Positions 7,558 through 16,092 of a stretch of DNA of 64,000 bases are shown piece by piece. Below the pieces are notes generated by a model, which saw only the letters and a program-made list of their open reading frames with translations, was not told the origin of the DNA and searched no databases. Position 1 is the first letter of the stretch, and every line of letters begins with the position of its first letter. Both the position numbers and the translations under genes were made by a program. Origin of the DNA: Rhizobium sp. 18055 (lineage in GTDB: Bacteria; Pseudomonadota; Alphaproteobacteria; Rhizobiales; Rhizobiaceae); the NCBI RefSeq assembly GCF_902706285.1, contig NZ_CACSKD010000008.1, forward strand, positions 186,001-250,000, given 5' to 3'.

Positions 7558-9069
7558 TTAGGTCCAGGCGTTGATATGCCATGGCGCAAATTCATCGTCG
7601 CCATACCCTAGGATTTCGCTTGCTGTTTTCTCACCGGATGCCGTTCGGATGATACGTTGGAAAATAGTCTTTCCAACCTCTTCGATACTGGCGGTACCTT
7701 CAATGATCACACCGCAATTGACGTCCATGTCTTCTTTCATGCGATCATACATCGGTGTGTTCGTGGCAAGCTTCAGAGACGGAGAAGGCCGGCAGCCAAA
7801 GCAAGATCCGCGACCCGTGGTGAACACGATAAGATTTGCCCCGCCCGCAACTTGGCCGGTCGCCGAAACCGGATCGAAGCCGGGGGAATCCATGAACACA
7901 AGTCCTTTGTCTCGAACCTTTTCCGCATATTGGTAGATGGCATTCACCGACGTCGTGCCACCCTTTGCAATTGCACCGATCGATTTTTCGAGAATAGTGG
8001 TGAGACCACCGGCTCTGTTTCCAGGAGACGCATTGTGATCGAATCCGTGTGGTTCCTTCGACGTGTATTGATCCCACCATGCAAGCAGATCGATAAGCTT
8101 GTTGCCGATTTCTTCATTGGCAACGCGCTCCAGCAAGAGGTTTTCCGCCCCGTATATCTCTGGAGTCTCGGACAGGATCGCTGTTCCACCCTGGGAGACC
8201 AACATATCGACCGCAACGCCAAGCGCCGGGTTGGCGCTAAGGCCCGAAAAAGAATCAGACCCCCCACACTGAAGGCCGACAACGAGTTCACTGACGGGGA
8301 TGGGTTCGCGCTGAAAGTCCTTGGCGAGCAAGATCATTTCCTCGATTTCCTTGACCCCAGCCGCCACGGAAGCCGTCGTCCCACCGAGCCTCTGCATCGT
8401 TATGCTGCGGATGCTTGGGCCGAGAAGCAATCCGGTATTGTCACAAAGCGTTTCGACCTGGTTGTCTTCGCATCCAAGACTGACGAGCAGCACACCGACA
8501 AAATTCGGATGCTCTGCATACCCCGCAGTCGTGCGGCGAAGCATGTCCATTGACGGGGTCCCATCCGAAATGCTGCACCCTGACGCATGGGTCAACGGCA
8601 TGACCCCATCGATCCAAGGATAGGATTTCAGCACGTCGGGCGTGAAATACGCTGCGATCATCCGTGTGACGCGCGCTGAACAGTTGACGGTGGAAATAAC
8701 ACCGATGAAATTGCGTGTGCCGACGCTGCCATTCGCCCGGCGATAGCCCTGGAAGTTCGCAATATCGTTGACGACCGGTGCGCGTTCACGTGTCGAAATG
8801 TTGCGGTTGGCCATCGTGCCGGGATAGGAAAGATTGTGCTCATGAACATGATCACCAGCTTCGATCTTCTGACTTGCCAAGCCAATCGGTTGACCCAAAC
8901 GCCGTACTCGATCGCCGACCTCGATGGAAGACAACGCCACTTTATGCCCAGCAGGAATGTCCGATTGGAGCGTAACAGCGAAATCCGGACGCAGATCTGT
9001 TCCCTTCGCCAGGGGACGAAGAGCGATAGCCACCTGGTCATTGGCAGCGAGACGAAGCACAACAGTCAT
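7558..9069 (-). CDS. UxaA/GarD-family dehydratase (altronate/galactarate dehydratase-like)
   Basis: A 503-aa protein with an N-terminal SAF-type domain (residues about 1-85, ending HVHEHNLSY) and a UxaA catalytic domain. Family motifs: YRRANGSVGTRNFIGVIST, a cysteine in STVNCSARV, HASGCSISDG, LQCGGSDSFSGLSANPALG and TGRGSCFGCRPSPSLKLAT. Such enzymes dehydrate sugar acids (altronate, galactarate) with an iron or other metal cofactor in the cytoplasm. It is the last gene of the operon that starts with hydantoinase-type genes and a sugar-type ABC transporter, so the real substrate may be an unusual polyol or sugar-acid derivative (inference). Full length for the family. Confidence 0.88.
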   Translation of the reverse strand: MTVVLRLAANDQVAIALRPLAKGTDLRPDFAVTLQSDIPAGHKVALSSIEVGDRVRRLGQPIGLASQKIEAGDHVHEHNLSYPGTMANRNISTRERAPVVNDIANFQGYRRANGSVGTRNFIGVISTVNCSARVTRMIAAYFTPDVLKSYPWIDGVMPLTHASGCSISDGTPSMDMLRRTTAGYAEHPNFVGVLLVSLGCEDNQVETLCDNTGLLLGPSIRSITMQRLGGTTASVAAGVKEIEEMILLAKDFQREPIPVSELVVGLQCGGSDSFSGLSANPALGVAVDMLVSQGGTAILSETPEIYGAENLLLERVANEEIGNKLIDLLAWWDQYTSKEPHGFDHNASPGNRAGGLTTILEKSIGAIAKGGTTSVNAIYQYAEKVRDKGLVFMDSPGFDPVSATGQVAGGANLIVFTTGRGSCFGCRPSPSLKLATNTPMYDRMKEDMDVNCGVIIEGTASIEEVGKTIFQRIIRTASGEKTASEILGYGDDEFAPWHINAWT

Positions 9070-9159
9070 TTGAGTAACCTTAATTCTGAGCCTATGCCGG
9101 GATCTGGGCGCGAGCCGAATTCGGCCGCGCCCAGGCAGTTGAATGGCCGCCGTTGGAGC

Positions 9160-10134
9160 TTAGGTGGCGTTCGCCGCATCGCAGATTGCGAGGTTGTCCT
9201 TGGTGACGATTTCCTTTGGCAGGTAGATATTTTTCTCGACCGACTTGCCGTCCAGGATATCGGCCATCGCCTTCGCAGCGTACTGACCGTCATCGACAGC
9301 AGATTGCAGCACGGTTGCGTACTGATTGCCGGACTTCACTCCGGAAACGCCAGCGGCATTGCAATTGCTGCCAACAAAAACCAATTTCGACGGGTCCAGT
9401 CCAGCGCGCTGCGCGGCAACGATCACTCCAGCCATCATCGTATCGTTCTGCGCATAGACGCCTTTCACATCCGGCCCGAGCTGAGTGAACAGCGCGGCAG
9501 CGGCGTCCGTACCCTTGGCCTGATCCCAATTGGCGGCTTGCGTGCCCGCAATCTTGATACCCGGCGCTTCTTCAGCCAAGACTTTCTTGAAACCTTCAGC
9601 GCGCTGAATTTGCGGCGGCGTTCCGGGCACGCCTTCAATCATGAAGATCGTTCCCGATTTTCCGAAGCCCTTCTGTTCGAAGCCCGCGATCATTGCTTTC
9701 GCGGCCGACATCCCGTTTCCGATATCGTCCGGGCCGGTGTAGGCAGTCCAGAAGTCCGAGAATTTATCATTCGGCTTCGAATTGCTGACGACGACAGGAA
9801 TCCCCGCCTGCTTGATTTTCCTCAATGAGGGTACGATTGCCTGCGAGTCTGCTGGCAAGATGACGATGCCAGCAGGATTTTGAGCGATGGCCTGATCGAT
9901 CTGGTTGGCCTGTTCTGCGGCGTCGTACTTGCTGATCTTGGTTTCGACTTCAAGACCAAGTTTTGCGGCCTCATCCCTGAATGCTCGACCGTGGCGCGCG
10001 CAATATTCACACTCATCGGTCACGGTGAGTAGGATGATCTTAGAGCCTTTTGCCCCGGCAAATGCCGGCGCACCGAGTGAAGAGACTGTCAGGCCAACGG
10101 CAAGTGCCGTCTTGATAAGATTCGATATTTTCAT
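9160..10134 (-). CDS. Periplasmic sugar-type ABC substrate-binding protein
   Basis: A 324-aa protein with a Sec signal peptide (ATG 10134; cleavage near GAPAFAG) and a type I periplasmic-binding fold of the ribose/galactose group: NQIDQAIAQNPAGIVILPAD in the first lobe, AYTGPDDIGNGMSAAKAM at the hinge, GVYAQNDTMMAGVIVAAQ in the second. An unusual ECEYCARHGRAF segment follows the first strand; its paired cysteines are not typical. It delivers ligand to the two permeases just upstream in the operon. The matching ATPase is disrupted, so import through this system is probably lost unless an ATPase from elsewhere substitutes. Confidence 0.9.
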   Translation of the reverse strand: MKISNLIKTALAVGLTVSSLGAPAFAGAKGSKIILLTVTDECEYCARHGRAFRDEAAKLGLEVETKISKYDAAEQANQIDQAIAQNPAGIVILPADSQAIVPSLRKIKQAGIPVVVSNSKPNDKFSDFWTAYTGPDDIGNGMSAAKAMIAGFEQKGFGKSGTIFMIEGVPGTPPQIQRAEGFKKVLAEEAPGIKIAGTQAANWDQAKGTDAAAALFTQLGPDVKGVYAQNDTMMAGVIVAAQRAGLDPSKLVFVGSNCNAAGVSGVKSGNQYATVLQSAVDDGQYAAKAMADILDGKSVEKNIYLPKEIVTKDNLAICDAANAT

Positions 10135-10194
10135 TGCATTCCCCTTTTTGATTGAATTGGCACCATACCGTGGTGCCAGGCCGGCACTCCCTGC

Positions 10195-11187
10195 CTATCG
10201 CGCAGGAACCTTGGGGGAGCTGAAGTGCTCCCGAATGAATGTGCCCAGTTGACCATCCAGGAGGACAACCAGGAGAAGAACCAAACCATTTGAGAGAAGC
10301 ACGGCTGCGGCGCCGAGACCGACGAGCGAGAGACCATTGTTCAATGTCGCAAGGATCAACGTGCCGACCAAGACGCCCGACGGCTTTCCTGAGCCACCAG
10401 CGAGCGAAACGCCCCCAACAATTGCCGCCGAAACGGCTTGAAGCATGAGTGTGCTGCCGGTCGTCGCCGATGCGCTTGCGAGGCTAAGCGAGAGAAGGCC
10501 TCCAGCTGCAGCAGCAGATACTGACGAGAACCCGAAAGCAAATGCGAGAGCAATGCCGACGCTTGCACCGCTCGCGCCGGCAACCTCTCGCTTGCTGCCG
10601 ATAGCGCGTGTGTCGCGGCCCACGCGGGAGAAGCAAAGCGCCGCGGCGATAAGCACATATGCTGCGACGGTGATGAGACAACGTATCGAGATGACGGAAA
10701 AGTGCGGATCATCGAGCCAGAACCCGAGATCAAATTGATCTGTGCTGATCACGCGTCCGCCCGCTAGCCAATATGCCAAGCCGTTCAGGGTCATCATCAC
10801 ACCTAGCGTCACCACAAGTGAAGAAACGCGCAGGTACGTCATCAGGCCCGCGTTTATCAGACCGACCGTCAGACCGAATGCGAGCGCACAGACCAAACCT
10901 GTCAGGAGATTGTCCTGGCCAGCCAGCAAGGTAATCAAGCCGGCAACCGCAACCATGGCGCCCGAGCTGAGATCGAATTCGCCCGCGAGCATGGTCAGGT
11001 AAAGACCCAGTGCCACCAACCCCAACAGCGCGAACGTTTGAGTAATCGCGAAGATGTTTCGTGCGCGGACAAATGAGGGATCGATAATCGCGAAACTGGC
11101 GATGATGAGAACCAGCAATCCAATGCGCAAGATCATGGGCATCGAGATGCCGAGCACTTTGGTTTCGTGGAAGCGTGCGTTCTTCAT
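10195..11187 (-). CDS. Sugar-type ABC transporter permease (RbsC family)
   Basis: A 330-aa inner-membrane protein with eight to ten hydrophobic helices and family motifs ALLGLVALGLYLTMLAGEFDL, SSGAMVAVAG and AAAGGLLSLSLASA, with the coupling-like KREVAGASG near residue 200. Its ATG at 11187 overlaps the preceding permease's stop by four bases (ATGA), so the two are translationally coupled. It forms the membrane channel with its neighbour, normally driven by the ATPase gene that carries the intron. Confidence 0.9.
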   Translation of the reverse strand: MKNARFHETKVLGISMPMILRIGLLVLIIASFAIIDPSFVRARNIFAITQTFALLGLVALGLYLTMLAGEFDLSSGAMVAVAGLITLLAGQDNLLTGLVCALAFGLTVGLINAGLMTYLRVSSLVVTLGVMMTLNGLAYWLAGGRVISTDQFDLGFWLDDPHFSVISIRCLITVAAYVLIAAALCFSRVGRDTRAIGSKREVAGASGASVGIALAFAFGFSSVSAAAAGGLLSLSLASASATTGSTLMLQAVSAAIVGGVSLAGGSGKPSGVLVGTLILATLNNGLSLVGLGAAAVLLSNGLVLLLVVLLDGQLGTFIREHFSSPKVPAR

Positions 11188-12194
11188 GATTGTCTCCCGA
11201 CTTTCTGCGCCAATGCGCCGAAGACGACTGAACCGATAACGACCAGACCCTTGATCACGAGTTGGACTTCCAGCGAGAGGCCATGCAGAAGCAGGATATT
11301 GCTGATGAGCGCGAGAAAGAGTGCGCCAATGGCGGCATCGATCACAAAGCCCCTGCCACCCTTGATCGCGACGCCACCGACCAACACAGCGGCAATGGCA
11401 TCGAAATCAATTCCAACGCCCAGACCGAGATTGCCTTGCGCAGCCTGGGAGCCGTAAAGCGCGCCAGCCAGAGCTGCAGCGATCCCGGCAACCGTGTAAG
11501 CGATGACAAGCACCGTCCTGGCGCGGAGCCAGGCAAATTCGCTCGCCCTCGCGTTCAGACCGACCAACCGCAATTCGTGACCGAGACGCGTGCGCTCAAA
11601 GGCGATATGGACAAGAATTGCGAAGACGCCGAAAATGACGATCTGATTGGGGATACCAGAAACCATAGAGCCTATGGCCAACCAGCTGGCGTCGCCTTCA
11701 CCTGTTACCGTCAAGCCGCCGCTGTAATACTGGCCAAAGCCGGTGATGATCGATGATGCAGCGATCGTGGCGATGATGGGGTTTGCTTTTGCAAAAGCGA
11801 CGGCAACTCCTTGTGCACAACCGATGAACAGCCCCACCAGCGAAACAAGCAAAACCGACTGCGCCAATCCGAAATGCAGAGTTGAAGCGAACAAAATTGT
11901 CGAGACAGCAGTGGTCGCTCCCATGCTGAGCATGAAAAGATTGCCACTGAGCGTGATCAGAGCCATTCCGACTGCGGCAATCCCGATTGCGGCAGTGGCG
12001 TACATGATTGACGATGCATTCGACTGTGTCGCGAAGCCGGGGACGGCAATGGCCGCCCATATCGTCAGCACAACGATACCTGTTCGGACAGCGTTGGCCT
12101 GCAGGCGGTCTACGTGGATCAATCCCGGCGGAATCCGCGCAAGCAAACCGCCCGACGTTGATTTTTCTGCTGTCATGGTGTTTCCGGTTGTCAT
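11184..12194 (-). CDS. Sugar-type ABC transporter permease (RbsC family), second subunit
   Basis: A 336-aa membrane protein of the same family: ATAAIGIAAVGMALITLSGN and AVLVGGVAIKGGRGFVIDA are the conserved helix motifs, with NARASEFAWLRARTVLV in the cytoplasmic coupling region. I start it at the ATG at 12194 (MTTGNTMTAEK), whose first bases overlap the ATPase stop as ATGA; the longer frame to 12287 runs inside the ATPase and adds no family sequence. Two permease genes suggest a heterodimeric channel. Confidence 0.9.
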   Translation of the reverse strand: MTTGNTMTAEKSTSGGLLARIPPGLIHVDRLQANAVRTGIVVLTIWAAIAVPGFATQSNASSIMYATAAIGIAAVGMALITLSGNLFMLSMGATTAVSTILFASTLHFGLAQSVLLVSLVGLFIGCAQGVAVAFAKANPIIATIAASSIITGFGQYYSGGLTVTGEGDASWLAIGSMVSGIPNQIVIFGVFAILVHIAFERTRLGHELRLVGLNARASEFAWLRARTVLVIAYTVAGIAAALAGALYGSQAAQGNLGLGVGIDFDAIAAVLVGGVAIKGGRGFVIDAAIGALFLALISNILLLHGLSLEVQLVIKGLVVIGSVVFGALAQKVGRQS

Positions 12195-14070
12195 GCTGCC
12201 AACCCCTGTCTGTCCGCTCCCCGAAGGATGTCTGAAAGGATCTGGTCCGTGCTTGTTTCGGAAGCCCGCCGATCGTTGACAACACAACCTTTGAAGACTG
12301 AAACAACCCGATCGGAGAGTTCTTTGATTTCCTCCAGATCGGTTGAAAAGAACACAATGGTCATTCCCAAATCGGCCAGCGATTTCAACTCGCGGTATAT
12401 TTCTGTTCTGGCGCCGACATCGACCCCCCGGGTGGGTTCGTTGAGCACGAGAACTTTGGGATCGACGGCGACGGACTTCGCGATCGCCACCTTCTGCTGG
12501 TTGCCACCGCTCAGGCTCGATATGTCAAATCCGAGTTTGCCAAGGTCTATTTGAAACCGCTCTGCCAGCTTTTTCCCGCAGGTTGCCACCGCTTTTCTGT
12601 CGACGATGCCACTCCGGGTGAGCATTGCCAGATTGGCACATGTAAGATTCTGCTGGACCGTGGCGCCCTTGAAGAGGCTCTTTGCGCCGCGATCCTCCGT
12701 GACGTACGAAATCCCAGCGCGCTTGGCTGCGGATTGCGAGTTCAGCGACACCTCGACGCCTTCGACGGAAATCGCGCCGGAATATTTTCGCTCCAAGCCA
12801 GCCAGGGCCTCGGCAATCGTGTTCGCGCCGGAACCCAGCTGGCCAATGATGCCGACAACCTGCCCACGCCGTACATGGAGATTGAGACGCTCAATCTTGC
12901 CGGGTACCGCGAAATCCCTGAACTCTATCGCGGTCGGCCGATCATCGTCGTCCTTGCCGGTCGATTGCTCGATCGCCAAAACGTCGCGACCGATCATCTC
13001 GCGAATTAGCTCCTCGCTGTCCCAATCGGCAGTGTTTTTTGTCTGGATTCGAAGTCCGTTGCGAAACACCGTTATCCGGTCGGTAAGTGCAAAGATTTCG
13101 GGCAGCCGGTGGCTGATGTAGATGACGGCCGTGCCGGATTGGCGTAGCCACCGCACTGTCTCGAAAACCCGCTGTATTTCTGCATCCGAGAGACTGGCTG
13201 TCGGTTCATCGAGGATCAGCACCTTCGATTGGCGCATGACCGCGCGACAGATTTCTAACAGCTGCTGCTCGGCTACCGTCAGTCTGCCGGCGGAGATGTC
13301 CAGCGGAATTTCGCTCAGGCCAATCCGATCAAGAAGCTCCCTGACCTCCCCCGAATATCGCGACGATCTAAACACCATCCCCAGCCGCGGATCGCCCATC
13401 AGGACATTCTCAAGAACCGTGAGATCTGGAATTATGGAAAGTTCCTGGTAGGTGCGACGTGAAAGTCGCCTAAGTAATTGTTTGTACGGGATTTATATCC
13501 CGGGCCAAACCTGATGTTCCGTCATCAGTAGCCTACCGGCACATGCGGGACTGGTAACGGTCCGGTGTGAAGCTGCCGGGACAATGTAGCCGGGCCTTTG
13601 GGCCATGTCGATGTCGTGAGACAGAGGTATCTTCTGCGAGCATCAGTGCGGATGGGGCGCTAGGCTGGGTGGTATGATCAATGCAAATGAACTGCTGATA
13701 AACGTCGTGAAATTTGACAAGCCAAAGATGCTGACAGGCTTGAACCAAAAGGTGTGCGGTCGGCTGCTTCCCTTTACCTTGGAGGCACACGGACAACTGG
13801 ACCGCCGGCGGATAGGCAGGATCTAACCCACCCGCGTTATTTAGGTGAAACACGGTAAACCCGTATCGTCGCCCGGCAACGGGCAGGCCGACCGCAAGGA
13901 AAGTTGTTGGCGGTGCGGGCAGAGGATGTCGGAGAAAGCGAACGCCGGACTGTAATGGTTTGGACAGGGGTTGCGGCTCGCCAACATCACCCCGCCCGAA
14001 AGGGAGCAGACTTCCGACGGGTCTCCCGTCGCGAGAGAATGTGCAGAACCCTCGGCAGGAGGACAGGCAA

Positions 14071-15612
14071 ATGACGGTCACAACAGTGGCTGGTGCGGCC
14101 TCCCGCGAAGCGGTGAGCTGGGACCAGATTGACTGGCGCAAGGTTTACCAACACGTGCGACGGCTGCAGATGCGTATTGCGAAGGCGGTTAGGGAAGGTC
14201 GCTGGGGCAAGGTGAAAGCCTTGCAACGGCTGCTGACCCACTCGTTCAGCGGCAAAGCGCTTGCCGTGAAACGGGTTACTGGAAATCAGGGAAAGAGAAC
14301 ACCCGGAGTTGACCGGATCATCTGGGACACACCGGATAAGTGCGTCAGAGGATTATTGTCGCTCAAACGGCGTGGGTATCATCCTTTGCCGTTGAGGCGG
14401 GTATATATCCCGAAAGCAAATAGCAAGAAACTGCGTCCGCTCGGTATTCCGACGATGAAGGACAGGGCCATGCAGGCACTTCACCTGCTCGCTCTACTAC
14501 CTGTCGCGGAAACGACGGCAGACCCGAATTCGTACGGTTTCCGACCGTATCGAGCAACCCGTGATGCGGCCCGGCAGTGTTTTATCGCGCTGCGCGGGCG
14601 CGGAACGGCGGAATGGGTCTTGGATGCGGACATTGCTGGCTGCTTCGACGAAATCAGCAAGGACTGGCTCATCGCCAACATCCCCATGGACAAGGTGGTG
14701 CTCCGGAAGTGGCTGGACTCCGGTTACATAAAGGACGGTGACTGGCACGCGACGAAAGCGGGAACTCCGCAAGGGGGGATAATCTCGCCCACGCTTGCCA
14801 ACATGGCCTTGGACGGAATGGAGAAGATGTTACGGGACTTCTACGGCCCAAGACGTCGCAACAGCCTGACCAAGGTCCACTTGATACGTTACGCCGATGA
14901 CTTCGTCGTCACAGGTGCTTCGAAAGAGGTGCTTGAGGAGGCGAAATCTCTAGTCGAGGACTTTCTGTCGGAACGGGGCCTGTCTCTGTCTGAAGAAAAG
15001 ACTCGCATCGTGCGGGTCGAGGAAGGCTTCGACTTCCTCGGTTGGAACGTGCGTAGATATGATGGACACACTCATATCAAACCCGCCAAGAAGAACGTGG
15101 CGGCGTTCATGCGCAAGATCCGGACGATCATCAAGGGTGCCGCCGATGTGAAGCAGGAGTATCTGATAATGCGGCTGAACCCGGTCATACGGGGATGGAC
15201 CAATTATCATCACAACCAGGTGGCGAAGGAGACCTTTCGCAAGGTCGAGCATCTCATCTGGAAGTGTCTCTGGCAGTGGGCCTGTCGTAGACACCCGGAC
15301 AAGCCGCTTCGCTGGGTGAAGTATCGTTACTTCGCTCGGGAAGGTACGCGAGACTGGGTATTCCGCGCAGGGATGAATGATAAGGCAGGAGACCTCAAGT
15401 TCATCCGCCTCATCCACGCGTCCGACGTACCGATACGTCGCCACTGCAAAATCCGGGCCGAAGCAAATCCTTTCGATCCCATGTGGGACAGCTACTTCGC
15501 CGCAAGGCGCGGTCTGCCGTCGGAAGTTACGGATCGGCCCGGTGATTCCACATCTCATACCGATGCACAGGAACTGGCGGCTCTGGTCAAACAGGGCTTG
15601 GCGGAGGCTTGA
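14071..15612 (+). CDS. ltrA: Group II intron-encoded reverse transcriptase/maturase
   Basis: A 513-aa protein; ATG at 14071 is preceded by AGGAGG with good spacing, better than the longer frame from 13960. Reverse transcriptase motifs: KRTPGVDRI, LRPLGIPTMKDRAMQ, DADIAGCFDEI, GTPQGGIISPTLANM and the catalytic YADD at residues 274-277. The maturase (domain X) region contains LNPVIRGWTNYHHN and the RWVKYRYF segment. The C-terminus reads HCKIRAEANPFDPMWDSYF, and I see no full HNH endonuclease with two CxxC pairs. The protein helps splicing and primes reverse transcription at the DNA target. Its stop codon overlaps the first bases of domain V. Confidence 0.95.
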   Translation: MTVTTVAGAASREAVSWDQIDWRKVYQHVRRLQMRIAKAVREGRWGKVKALQRLLTHSFSGKALAVKRVTGNQGKRTPGVDRIIWDTPDKCVRGLLSLKRRGYHPLPLRRVYIPKANSKKLRPLGIPTMKDRAMQALHLLALLPVAETTADPNSYGFRPYRATRDAARQCFIALRGRGTAEWVLDADIAGCFDEISKDWLIANIPMDKVVLRKWLDSGYIKDGDWHATKAGTPQGGIISPTLANMALDGMEKMLRDFYGPRRRNSLTKVHLIRYADDFVVTGASKEVLEEAKSLVEDFLSERGLSLSEEKTRIVRVEEGFDFLGWNVRRYDGHTHIKPAKKNVAAFMRKIRTIIKGAADVKQEYLIMRLNPVIRGWTNYHHNQVAKETFRKVEHLIWKCLWQWACRRHPDKPLRWVKYRYFAREGTRDWVFRAGMNDKAGDLKFIRLIHASDVPIRRHCKIRAEANPFDPMWDSYFAARRGLPSEVTDRPGDSTSHTDAQELAALVKQGLAEA

Positions 15613-15685
15613 GCTGTATGCTGGGAAACTCGCACGTACAGTTCTTAGGGAGGAGCGGCCCGGCAACGGGTCGTTCCTACCCGAC
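15611..15685 (+). ncRNA. Group II intron domains V and VI (catalytic core and branch point)
   Basis: Domain V is a 34-base hairpin starting GAGC (with the catalytic AGC triad), a GAAA tetraloop and a CGCACG bulge side; one U-C mismatch sits in the upper stem. Domain VI is a long GC stem with a GCAA loop and one unpaired A at 15679, the expected branch-point position near the 3' splice site. Confidence 0.88.
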
Positions 15686-16092
15686 ACAACGGAGACAAGC
15701 TTTGAATCGGTCTTCTGCCCGCTGCGCTGCAACTCGCCATCAATATGGATTTCGCCCTCGTCAGGCCTTGAGAGACCGGCAATGAGCTTGACAAGCGTGC
15801 TCTTCCCCGCCCCGTTTTCGCCGCAAAGCGCGTGGATCTCGCCCGCAGAGAGTTCGAAATCGACGCCCTTGAGAGCCTGCACGCCGCGGTAGGATTTCAC
15901 CACGTTTTTGGCTGTCAGAACATTTTTCCAGGTCATCGGCGGTTCCCCTTTTTTTGATTCCGCTTCGATCGAGATTTCATGTCGGGTCCTGCCGAAGGAG
16001 ATGCGCGCAGATCTGCTGCCGCACTCTTCCGAGCTCGGTTTGGGGAGGACAGGACGCCTGTCCCCGCCGGTAGCGAGAATGTCGTCGTCAGC

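Larger units (their letters stand above)
13452..15685 (+). mobile_element. Complete group II intron
   Basis: A retroelement that copies itself by splicing and reverse transcription. The 5' end at 13452 has the consensus GTGCG start. About 620 bases of ribozyme (domains I-IV) precede an intron-encoded protein at 14071-15612. Domain V lies at 15611-15644, and domain VI at about 15648-15682 with a bulged A at 15679, leaving six bases to the 3' end at 15685 (ends CGAC). Both borders are fixed independently because removing this stretch exactly repairs the host ATPase frame. The element is 2234 bases and looks full length, so it may still be mobile. It is on the strand opposite to the interrupted gene. 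Confidence 0.95.
12191..15936 (-). pseudogene. Sugar-type ABC transporter ATPase split by an antisense group II intron
   Basis: N-terminal exon 15936-15686: starts MTWKNVLTAKNVVKSYRG, with Walker A (GENGAGKSTLVKLIAG). C-terminal exon 13451-12191: YQELSIIPDLTVLENV, first signature-like region (AGRLTVAEQQLLEICRAV), Walker B (ILDEPTASLS), and the second ABC half (SSLSGGNQQKVAIAKSVAVD, LVLNEPTRGVDVG). Joining base 15686 to base 13451 restores codons reading SVVYQELS, a normal sequence at this place, and gives exactly 504 codons, the usual size of a RbsA/MglA-type tandem ATPase. The intron's RNA is encoded on the opposite strand, so it cannot splice out of this mRNA; the gene should be null. Polarity on the permeases is possible. 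Confidence 0.92.
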
